Assembly (NCBI RefSeq): GCF_964340395.1
Contig: NC_135566.1
Location: forward strand, 8,381,001-8,445,000
Origin: Glandiceps talaboti
Taxonomy: Eukaryota > Hemichordata > Enteropneusta > Spengelidae
Length of the DNA stretch: 64,000 nucleotides
Direction: 5' to 3'
Each line of letters starts with the position of its first letter. The first letter of the stretch is position 1. The position numbers and the translations under genes were made by a program. The notes below the pieces were generated by a model. That model was given only the letters and a program-made list of their open reading frames with translations. It did no database searches and was not told the DNA's origin. Below are positions 48,155 through 58,103 of the stretch, one piece after another.

Positions 48155-48557
48155 TATACACGTTAATGTGTTTGTTATGCTTTGAAAATGAACCTGAATG
48201 GCTAAAGCGTCTCTTTCCGACCAAAGCGTGCTCTCTCAGTGCCAGCCCTCGATCATAAACACACACTTGTTTGTTTTTTTCACAGTGAATGACCTTTGAC
48301 ATATTTCCTGTTCATAATTTCTAATAAAAATATGTTCTTTTTCGTTATTTTGTAACTTTACTGACATTTAGCCTTCCCCCACTTCCTAATAAATTATTTT
48401 TGCGACTAATGGTGAATTTTTATAGTTTTTAATGTCAAAAAATGTTATTATTTCTGTCGAATTTCTGTCTGCAAAAAATAAAACCCTTGTACTAGGGAAT
48501 TATGGGATAAAAACAGCGCTATATTCAACTTGGCTGTGTGTAATTTTAGTGGCAAAA
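48155..48557. promoter_or_regulatory. Divergent TMCO6/MND1 promoter region
   Basis: Only 403 bp separate the divergent start codons of TMCO6 (minus, 48154) and MND1 (plus, 48558). Both 5' UTRs and core promoters must lie here unless further non-coding exons exist. No TATA box is convincing. The region is AT-rich on the MND1 side. Confidence 0.6.
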
Positions 48558-50829
48558 ATGGTAAGTTTTATACGAAAAAACATTCTCTCCTGTGTCAGGT
48601 GTGTAATTTCGTAAATCACGGAATTCTATCATGTACAAATACCGTAAATTGGTTAAGAAAATAAGATCCTTACGATACGATCGAGACAGTACCAGATTAA
48701 AAATGAAATTCATTAGTTTATAAATTATAGCATGGTTTATAGGTTGACATGTTTATTATTATTATATTTTAGTGTTTGTTTTCTCGTATTTCTATTTTTA
48801 GCTACAAATTGTGTATTTTTCATATGTAGGTTTGTGCATAATAAGTATACTATAGTACTACTACTACGACTACTACTACTACTACTACTATTACTACTAC
48901 TACTACTACTACTACTGTGTTCACTCTTACAGTGACAGACATTAACAACACCATTCTTTCACGTTGTAGTCAAAGCGTAAAGGTCTGAGTTTGGAAGAGA
49001 AGAGAAGTAGAATGATGGAGATATTCTATGAGAAGGTATTTAATTATCAACTTTTTTGATTTTGCACTGTTTTTGATGTATATACCTCTACCGTGTGTAA
49101 AATTCTCTCCAATACTAAGTATAGTAAGTGACACGTCTCTCAATCACACATGACCTACTTGCATGACTATAGTGTACTTAAAATCTGTATTGATTTGTCA
49201 CTGCACACAACGTTAGTGAGAATCGAATTGTGGACTTACCACATCGTGCAAGCAAGCAGGGCTAGTGTTGGTCTTAGATGGGGATCCAGATTTTCAGATG
49301 GAGGCTGATCTAAAGTGAGTTTATTGAACAGATATGGTCTGAAATGGCCTTAATTTTCCTCTCACTTCAAGGTGATCTAAAATTGAGGGATATTTTTCAG
49401 CATAGATTGGTCTAAAATTGGGGTCTAGGTCTCAGCACCAGGGGAATGTACAACCCTACCAAACAAGTAGGTGAGTATACCCTTTCCCCACCCCCTCCCA
49501 GGGTTTAGTATACTTCAGAAAGTTATCATAAGTTTGACTTTATACCATAGACAATGAGAAGTGAATTTTATATCAGATTTATTCCAAGATACAATCACAG
49601 CATAATTTTCATTTATTTCTGTCTTATATTGTAGAAAGATTTTTTCCAGTTGAAAGAATTGGAGAAAATAGGACCCAAGGAGAAAGGAATAAGTAAGTTA
49701 GTGATTTAGAAATCCATCTCTTTTTTCCCACAGTATAACCCATGGCTGTTTATCCAGACTTTTGCTGGTAGCTTTCTGTTTTAGTTCAACTAACTAGATT
49801 AGTGTCAAGTGAACTATTTCCATGGTCCTCACCAGCACATTTTCTTATTGATGATATTGTCCTTTTGTATTGTTATTATCGTGTGTTTCTGGTGGAAATA
49901 AATACAATTCAGCAGTCAGCTGGACATGTCATGACCTTCACCTTTTGTGTCAATGACATATGATAACAGACTGACCTGGATCATAGACCCGCCACCCACC
50001 AAACATGTTGGTGAGTGGAGAGTCTATGCCTGGATAAACAACAAAACCCATAATTTAACAGAAATAGAATCTTTATGAAATATTCAAAGTCAAGGAGCAA
50101 GTTCAAAGTAGAACAATGTTAATTGTTTTGTTTACACTTCATCATATCACACCTTGTAACCATGTAATTTTGTTCTTGATGACAGCATCTATGTCAGTGA
50201 AAGATGTAGTCCAGAGTTTGGTTGATGATGCCATGGTGGATACAGACAAAATTGGTACTTCTATTTATTTCTGGGCATATCCCAGCAAAGCCAGTCAAAA
50301 TGTAAGTATTCTACTCAAACAATGATCAATTTAATTCACACCCATTCTGACAAACATTAAAAACTCATGAACAAAGAAGTGAAATGGATAATTTAGAGTT
50401 TTCACATATTTCTATTTAGTTGATGTTAGACATTCAATGAAATATAAATGTTGAAAATCATTCATACACACTCAAAGAAGACCAACACTCCGGCAATGTA
50501 TTTCAGAGAGTCAGTTTTGTTTGTTTTTATATCTACAGTGTAAACGCAAAATTGATGACTTGACTAATAGGCTAGAACAGAGTGAGAAAAAAAGGAAGAC
50601 AACCAGACAATTGATAGAAAATGCCAAGAAAGGGAGAGAAGATACGGTATGTAATTTGTCTTTACTCGCACACAGTCCCTCTATCACAGGAACTGTGACT
50701 AGTATATCATTGTCATTGCTATTCTTGGAGACTCGACATACTTTTCATGGTTATAAAAGTTAATACAGTATTTTGCTCCCGTCATGGAAGCTAATGCTAT
50801 ACTAATGTCTGTCTGTCTGTCTGTCTATG

Positions 50830-50863
<34 letters not shown>

Positions 50864-51546
50864 TGTATGGATGGATGGGTGGATGGATATGTGTGTGTAT
50901 GTATGTATACGTCTATATTCAGATTTTTAAAGTGCGGCCTAAGTATTTTATGATACTTATGGGGAGCATTTTAGGTTTCATTCTGGATTTGGCACAATAA
51001 TGAAAACTATAAAATTCATGTGTTATTGTTGTACCACCAGGATCAGCGAACCAAGTTGTTAAGAGATCTGAAAGAAAAGGAGGAACTCAACACTCAGCTG
51101 TGTGCAGAACTTGAGAAATACAGAGAATGTGATCCAGAGGTTTTAAAAGAAATCCAAAATGAAACTGTTACAGCTAAGGAAGCCGTTAACAGATGGACAG
51201 GTATGTAAATGTATTGAAACTGTCCTGTAATTGAACATTATGAAAATTGAATTAGTTGCCAAATTTTTTCCAATGCTCTTTGTCAACGTCTTTTATATTA
51301 AAAATTACGATTCATGTGAATACTTTCATTCATGTTTAGAGTTCTCAACAAAGTTATTCATCAACCAACAATGCAGTAAAAAAAATGCTGTGACTTTAAT
51401 GTTATTAATTCAAAATTTGTTCAATTTCTACTTTTTCAGATAATGTATTCTCCATCAAGTCATGGTGCAAGAAGAAATTTGGCTTTGAAGAGAGAGTGAT
51501 AGATAAACAATTTGGTATTCCTGAGGATTTTGACTACTTGGACTAA
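48558..51546 (+). CDS. MND1: Meiotic nuclear division protein 1
   Basis: Complete MND1, the obligate partner of HOP2/PSMC3IP; the complex stimulates DMC1 and RAD51 strand exchange in meiosis. Exons: 48558-48560 (ATG only), 48970-49035, 49635-49692, 50186-50301, 50539-50646, 51041-51200, 51440-51546 (TAA). Phases match, giving 618 nt or 205 residues, the same length as human MND1. Visible landmarks: N-terminal [20 protein letters not shown] and [20 protein letters not shown] (winged-helix DNA-binding region), [13 protein letters not shown], a long charged coiled coil about residues 85-160, NRWTDN, and the C-terminal KKFGFEE...[11 protein letters not shown]. The first coding exon is just the start codon followed directly by GTAAGT. 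It is divergent from TMCO6 and convergent with the minus-strand serine racemase. Confidence 0.95.
48855..48916. repeat. (CTA)n microsatellite
   Basis: Imperfect ACT/CTA trinucleotide run in the first MND1 intron. Confidence 0.95.
49036..49634 (+). other. MND1: MND1 intron, nothing recognised
   Basis: Intron between the two N-terminal MND1 exons. No repeat family recognised. Confidence 0.6.
49738..50053. mobile_element. Possible MITE with about 22-bp inverted ends
   Basis: ACCCATGGCTGTTTATCCAG at the left is partly inverted at the right (CTGGATAAACAACAAAACCC). Single copy here, no clear target duplication, so tentative. It fills most of MND1 intron 49693-50185. Confidence 0.4.
50805..50912. 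repeat. Compound GTCT/GTAT/GGAT microsatellite
   Basis: Consecutive tetranucleotide blocks in MND1 intron 50647-51040. Confidence 0.9.
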
Positions 51547-52343
51547 TACAGTGACTTTCCAATGTTCATGTCAAGCTGAGACCACTGACAAAATCTATTT
51601 TGATGACATTCAGTATCATTGACCAATACTTGTGACATCATCATGCTCCGATTGTCGTAATGCAACACAGAGGGCGCTCTCATCACCGATATAATGTGTT
51701 TCAGGGCTGTTGAAGGTCATAACTCCATTCTTTGCGTATTCTATCATCAAAACTGAAGTAGGACTCTCATTTGTGTAAATGCTAAGAGACCAAGCATACA
51801 AAGAGACTGATCAAACTTTACTTGTAAATTAAGTTTCCCAAGAAGGGGAATATTTATTTCATTGATTAAAAAATTGTGTCTGCACAAATATACACACCAG
51901 TAGTGATATTTCAGTGATAGTCTCTCTGTTTGAGAATTTGAAATTTTTACAACTTATTAAAAAGAAAAAGGCAGATAAGACAGCCTCATGGTCTTTGATA
52001 TCAGTAGCAACTTTACAATGTGTTTGGTTATTTGTTATTAAAAAAACTGAAAAAAAACTGAAATCATTGTTAGTGTTAATTTATTGAGCTGTACAGAGTC
52101 TAATATCTATTTACTGTGTTTACCCTGCAAATTTACGCTGTCTTTTGTTAAATTTTCCTGCGAAAGTCTGTTTTGTTTTGGAAATTACTTAGAACATCAA
52201 ATTATATTTTGATGTAGAAATTTCCCACATTACATCTCAGACCACCAACGTGTTCTGAGATTACATACAATTGCTTCAATATTTTTTTGATTGTTATTGC
52301 ACGATCATCACAATGATGTATATTAATATGAAGGTTTATTCCT
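51547..52343. other. Convergent intergenic region MND1 / serine racemase A
   Basis: About 800 bp between the stop codons of two convergent genes. It must hold the MND1 3' UTR. No gene or repeat family recognised. Confidence 0.6.
52335..52340 (-). terminator. AATAAA polyadenylation signal of serine racemase A
   Basis: On the minus strand AATAAA begins 3 nt after the TGA stop codon of the serine racemase A gene, implying a very short 3' UTR if used. Seen in sequence; use is inferred. Confidence 0.5.
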
Positions 52344-55300
52344 TCAAAACAAAGAGACAAGTTTTTTGATGTCCAGATTACCACCAGATAGGACAACACC
52401 AACTTTCTTGATGTCTGCTGGAAGTGCTTTGAACTTGTCAGAGAGGACGGCTGCCACTGCAGTACCAGCAGATGGTTCAATACATATCTTGACTCTCTCC
52501 CACATCAGTTTAGTTGCTTGCTGAAATAAGATAAACAGTTTTAAGTGAACTACGTACAAAGTATTACAATTCCTTTAAATGACATGCTAAAACTGCATAG
52601 AATATACTGAAATATAGAATATACTGAAACCTGGAAATTTGCTACAGATTTATTTTTGCTTATTTTTCCTGGAAAGCAAAAGCAAAAATAGAGACTATAA
52701 TGCCTTCGTGTACATGAAGACAATGTTCCAGTCTGGTAATTAGTAAAAATTAATCTTTGAGAACTAGCTGAAGACTGTAAAATCACAAAATTTTCTAGAA
52801 GCGAAAATATCTAGGTTTACAATATAAAATGAGCACAGCACATTAAATCACAGATTTGTTCATTAAATTCAACATAGAGACCAACGACATGTTAGTACAT
52901 GAAGCAGTCAAAATATTGCACTTATAAAAAGAACTTCATGGATTTCTAAAATTTGCATCACATAAACAAAGGGTTTTAGAATTGATCAAGAATTCTATCA
53001 ACTAATGTTATCATTCACTGGGGAGGACAATTTTCTTGTATGCCAAAGTACTCTGATTCCGACCCTCATTTTTATAACCAAAAATCTGCTTGCAAACAGT
53101 GCCCCCTAGTGGCTAAAGAGTACAATCTTTTCTTTTTTTTTTTTTTTTTTTTTTTTAATCAGAAAATTTTAAGTGTAGTATGTAACAGGTATGTTGTCCC
53201 ATACGGATATGCATACTGATATGCCATACTGTAGAATAGGACAGCATGGGAGGACAGCATGTGTTTTAGAGTGCTACAGCATACACATGGTATTTCATCA
53301 CAGAAAACTTTATTGTTACACGATAGACAAACACTTACAATGATTTCCTCTTCAGTAACCGTAATCACATCTTCCAAATTATCTTTAATAATTGGCCAAG
53401 TGTTATAACCGACTGAAGCCACACATCCATCAGCAATTGTATTTGGTGGTCCAGGTAGTGGGATACGTTTACCAGCAGCAAATGATTTGGCACAATCATC
53501 GGCATTAAGTGGTTCAGCTGCATAGATCTTGATGTTTGGTTTTATATGCTGAAATCAAGAAAAAGCTTTGTCACGTTGGCAACCACAAATGATAGTCTAT
53601 AGTTACCCTGACCTTGGCAGGAGGGCTACCCTATCAGTTACCCCATAGTAAATATTATAATAACTACAGATAATCCCATAATCCTTTGTATCTGAGCATA
53701 CTGATGATTTGAATGGCAAGTGCCCTATATAATAGCATAGACACGTGTAGGGTCTATGGTAATGGATTTTGTCATCAATATGCGCATAACATTTTCTGTG
53801 TGTTTCTTGAAAGTACCGACTTCAATTCGGAGTAATGCTACTATGACAGAACCCCATGACACACGAGTGCAAGTGTGGTGTATGGGGGGGGGGGGGGAGG
53901 GGGGTATTTGCATGAGTGCTTGCAGTGTTCTCTGCGGCCATACTTTCACTCGCTATGCTCGTGAAAGTGCAGCCAAAATACTGTAAGCATGAGTACAAAT
54001 ACCCCTGAGTACCCATATTGGGACCCGCGTGGTATGGGGTTCTGTTATTTTTACATATGTTTATCCAAAACAAATTTCAATACAATTGACACTATGCAAT
54101 CATGTGCTTTCTTGTACAAAAAATAATCATGCTTATGCATGTGCATATCATTTGCATATCATTTGCATGTCATTTGCATGCAGGTATGCAATAATATTTT
54201 CGGTATTGCACTGCAGTGCAAATACTACTAGTAGTATGTGTGCACTGGTGCAAGTAATCTCTGGTACATGTACAATAATAAAAAGTCTCACCTTTGCTGC
54301 TACACAAATTCCAGCAACCATACCTCCACCTGAAACTGATGCTACAATAGCATCAAGGTCTGGAACCTACACATGGAAAGAAAGACTGTGGGTCAGGATG
54401 ACTGCATCAGAAACCCACTACTTATATAGATTGGTATGTAACAGTTCTACACTGGCACATGACATTGACATGGGATTCTACACTGGCACATGACATTGAC
54501 ATGGGACTTTAAGTTATTAATAGTGAAGTAGAAATTACTATGTTTGTCTGTCTTTTCAATGTCCATCTATCTATCTATCTGTCTGATGTCAGTTTGTCTG
54601 TCTGTCTGTCTGTCTGTAATGTCTTCTATGTCTGACATGACTATTCACTACTGAAATAACCATCATCCTCCACAAGGGCAATTGCTGCTGTCCTCATTAC
54701 ATTTGCATATATATGCTCCAATATCGGCATTTATGCATACTAAATAAAAGGTATGATGGAAAACAGACTAGAAAATTATTGATCACTGAATATTGAAACA
54801 TGCCTGCTCTAAAAGTTCCACAGCCATTGTCCCTTGACCAGCTATAACATCTGGATGTTGAGCTGATGACAAAAAAACAGCATTTTCTTCTTCTGCTACC
54901 TTGTCTGCCATTTCTTGTCGGGCCTGAAGTAAACAGAAAAACGTAGTGACTCAGAATTCGATGAAGAGTTTACTGATTGGCTTAAGTTGATAATCACTAT
55001 GACAACGAAAGCCAGGAAACAAGAAACAGAACACCGAACAGAAAGTTTGACTAACTATACTACATTTCATCATCTGACTTATAAATTGACAAAAGTTTTA
55101 CATATATTGCTGCAACATTTCTTCATCTATAACGCACACAATCTTAGTGACATTTCTGTTGTCTTTCAGTTTGTATGTGATACTATTATCATAACAGATT
55201 GCTACACTGTAAATGATTTATTATGCACTTTTGGTAAGATCTTTGTTGAGCAAGATGACAAAATGTAGACTTAATAGTAAGATTTTGTTGAGGTTGAGGT

Positions 55301-58103
55301 CTTTTTTTTTGTCTTTTTTTTAAAGTTTATAATATAGTTTGTTTTTTTATTGCATAAGCAAACATAAAAGAACAACACACACAAGAAAGAATAAACAACA
55401 CACAAACAAACAAACAAACAAACAAACAAACAACAAACAAACAATGCTGTCCCTAGCTACTAAAAGTAAATTAGACAAATTCTTAGTTGAGGCTTCAGTC
55501 AGTTTACATTTTGTTTCATGTTTACTGACTTCAGTTGTAGTTGGATAGGGAATATGACAAGAGTGTGAAACAATGGGGTGGCTTTACAATAAAAACATTT
55601 CTATTCAAGCTTTGGGGGTTAAAGTGGCCATATGGATGAGAAATGGGTATTTATTTTGGATTTTTAATTTATAAAACAACTTTACTATATTTTTCTACTT
55701 TCAAAAACAATGTGAAATAACATGTACCGAGTCCTTGTTTGTAACTCGATAAATTGCAAAACAATTTTTTAAAAATGTGTAAAATGTTTGTTATTATACA
55801 TACAATAACAATGTTTTGGTTTTTTTTTACACTTTTTGCATCTTTTTGCAATTATTGAGTTACAAACAAGGACTTGGTATATGTTATTTCATATACATGT
55901 ATAAACAATTTCACTTTTTTTTTTCAAGTAGGAAAAAATAGTATAGTTGTTTTATGAATTAAATTCCAAAATAAATGTCCAATTCTCATCCATATGGCCA
56001 CTCAGAGTTTAATAACATCATGATGGCATGAAACAACAATCATCTCATGGTCATTGACAGTACTGGCTTTAGTAAAACCCTTTCAATATTACAACGAGTA
56101 ATGTCAAGACCTGACATGTTCAAGCTAAAGTTAGTTTCATAAAATTGTAGTCAAGAGTCAACTGTAGTTGTCTGATATATGTTGACCTTGTACACAGACA
56201 TAAAGTAATTTTAGCCTACCTGTAAGTCTTGAAGGACTATATGCTACCACATTATTTCAGCTATCCTAACTTCCATTTTGATTTTTTTTTAATTTTCACT
56301 CATCTTCCACTTTGGATGGTAGTTAGGGTAGTAAAGTAGTGTCAGTCCTTCAAGACTACTGGTAGGCTAGAAATGTCTGTACGTGGACAGAGGTTGTTCA
56401 TTCTTATCACATATTGGTCATATATTTCTTATCAAAGGTACTCGAATCAATCTGTATGATTTTTAAAAAAAATATGTATGGTAAATAAGTCTTATTTATC
56501 ATACATATTTTTTTTTTTAAATCATACAGATTGATTGAGTACCTGTGTTTCTTATTGCCAAACTATTTGATATGCTATCTATCATTCTTTGATTTTAAGA
56601 TGATTAATATGCAGAAATGACAACATAAATTATATAAGTGACATACACAATAAAATACAGACAAATAAATAAGAGATTAGTGACAGCTAGGCTGACAGCA
56701 GGTTAAGTGACACGTAACCAGTAGATCCTTCCCTTGGTTGATTTCGGACATGTCCTCAATATTTAGACATTTGAATTTAAAATTACTTTACTTTGCCAAA
56801 AATATAGGCTGCAAATTCTTACTGTGTTTTAAATCTACCCACTGTGTCAGATGATGTCATTTACAATTATGCCACATTTTCTAAATCAAAGGAGAGAATT
56901 TATATAGAGCTGTATGACATGAACATAGTTGGTAGACAAGATCTGTGCAGCCAATTACAAAGGGAAAGTATACCATGATGTATCTGAGTGGTGTGTTGAG
57001 TCGTTATTGCATGAAAACGTACTCTTTATGTTCGAATTCGGAACGGTTGGGTAATGTCTACATGTAAATTAAGAGGACATATAGCTGAAAGCAACCATTG
57101 AAGCAAAGGGTCCCTGGGACTATGCTGTGTGACACTTTCATACATCCGACCCACCTTTTCACCAGGTTCACATAAAACTACTGTACCTCCGTAACCTTTG
57201 ACCGCATTAAGTTTGATTTGAGGTGAAATATTCTGCATGACTACAAATGCTTGGATTTCTTTTAATTTTGCAGACAGTGCTACAGCCTGACCAAAGTTTC
57301 CACTGCTGTGCGTTACGACCTTGACTTTGGACTTGTCGTCTGCATTTTCGACTAACTTACTGATGGTGTTGTAGGCTCCACGAAACTGTAAACAAAATTA
57401 CAAAAATATTACTGACACCTAAATTCATCAAATTTATAGTAACATAGATTGAAATAATACGTTTGATACACACATGTTTGGACCTGTGTTCCCTCAAACA
57501 TTTATGGTATTTTTAGCAAAGTATTTTTTTTTAAAAAGCTATTGTCTAAATTTGAGCTATGAATAATCATTTAATAATTTACACTTTTTACCACTGTATT
57601 TTTTCGTTTTTTTCTTTCATCATTGTTTAAGCTATCTAATTTGAAAAAAGAAGTGAATATTATTGACATAAAAGGAAACAATGAAGGTAATGTCTACAGG
57701 TCAGCGTATTTGTTGATTTGTTGATCTTTGACCCCTCCACTGTGACCTAAATAAATTAACCCTGACATGGCCATAGCTCTTCAGTCGTACATAGCTTCTT
57801 CAGTGATACTAGTATTCCATTCGTCGACCGTCGCTACTCCAGTGGTATACATGCCATGTGTGCACGACCTTGCCCAGGAACTGGGGTCATACATTCAATC
57901 AAAAGCAATCCCCTATTCAGGACATTTACCTTGAATGCTCCTATTTTCTGAAAGAGTTCACATTTGAAGTAAAGTTCTCTCCCTGCAAAACCGTCCATAG
58001 TTTTACTTGTCATAACTTGGGTGTAGTGAGCTTCTGGTTTGATCCTTTCCACGGCTTCTTGTACATCTTCGTACGAAATACAGTATTTCTCCTCTTCTGT
58101 CAT
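52344..58103 (-). CDS. SRR: Serine racemase-like PLP enzyme, copy A
   Basis: PLP fold-type II enzyme related to serine racemase, which interconverts L- and D-serine and can eliminate water to give pyruvate. Exons in transcript order: 58103-57930, 57385-57155, 54923-54804, 54366-54292, 53548-53339, 52520-52344; 328 residues (human about 340). Visible landmarks: FKCELFQKIGAFK with Lys58 equivalent to the Schiff-base lysine; SSGNFG (Ser86 equivalent to the human re-face Ser84; Phe where human has His); VIAGQGT; a phosphate-binding loop SGGG at 187-190 (human GGGG); YAAEPLNADDC with Glu212/Ala216/Asp218 matching the metal site; and LSGGN near the C-terminus. Key catalytic residues are intact, so activity is plausible; racemase versus ammonia-lyase preference is not predictable. 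The intron after exon 54923-54804 has a GC donor. It is divergent from copy B. Confidence 0.9.
53131..53157. repeat. T homopolymer
   Basis: T run of about 27 bp with one C near its start, in serine racemase A intron 52521-53338. Confidence 0.9.
53598..53735 (-). mobile_element. TA-type MITE (family 4), fragment copy 3
   Basis: Shares GTTACCCTGACC, TAACTACAGATAATCCCATA and ATCCTTTG with 36013-36270, and ends GGCAAGTGCCCTATATAATAG, a diverged inverted end. The left inverted end is missing. Confidence 0.6.
53843..54270 (+). mobile_element. Dispersed palindromic repeat, family 2, copy C
   Basis: Starts ATGACAGAACCCCATGACAC, has a G homopolymer at 53885-53899, the internal CACTTTC/GAAAGTG hairpin, TATGGGGTTCTGTTAT, then three ATTTGCAT octamers in a row and the common end GCAAGTAATCTCTGGTACAT. 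It ends about 20 bp from the 5' splice site of serine racemase A exon 54366-54292. Confidence 0.8.
54545..54616. repeat. ATCT/GTCT microsatellite
   Basis: Short tetranucleotide arrays in serine racemase A intron 54367-54803. Confidence 0.9.
55399..55440. repeat. (AAAC)n microsatellite
   Basis: ACAAACAAAC-type run in the long serine racemase A intron. Confidence 0.9.
55622..56010. mobile_element. Large foldback element (family 3)
   Basis: About 390-bp imperfect palindrome: left arm AAAGTGGCCATATGGATGAG ... GAGTCCTTGTTTGTAACTC, right arm GAGTTACAAACAAGGACT ... CTCATCCATATGGCCACT. Half of the same palindrome occurs at 28069-28245. No coding capacity. Confidence 0.85.
56200..56390. mobile_element. 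Hairpin element
   Basis: TTTTAGCCTACCTGTAAGTC...TTGAAGGACT pairs with CAGTCCTTCAAGACT...GGTAGGCTAGAAA, enclosing inner arms CTATCCTAACT / AGTTAGGGTAG. Single copy in the window. Confidence 0.6.
56451..56527. repeat. AT-rich perfect-type hairpin, about 77 bp
   Basis: AATCTGTATGATTTTTAAAA on the left is inverted in TTTAAATCATACAGATTGAT on the right, with ATATGTATGATAAATAAG-like inner pairing. Confidence 0.75.

Larger units (their letters stand above)
54924..57154 (-). other. SRR: Serine racemase A long intron (2.2 kb)
   Basis: The corresponding intron of copy B is only 647 bp. The excess consists largely of foldback sequences (55622-56010, 56200-56390, 56451-56527) and an AAAC microsatellite (55399-55440). 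No exon recognised. Confidence 0.7.
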
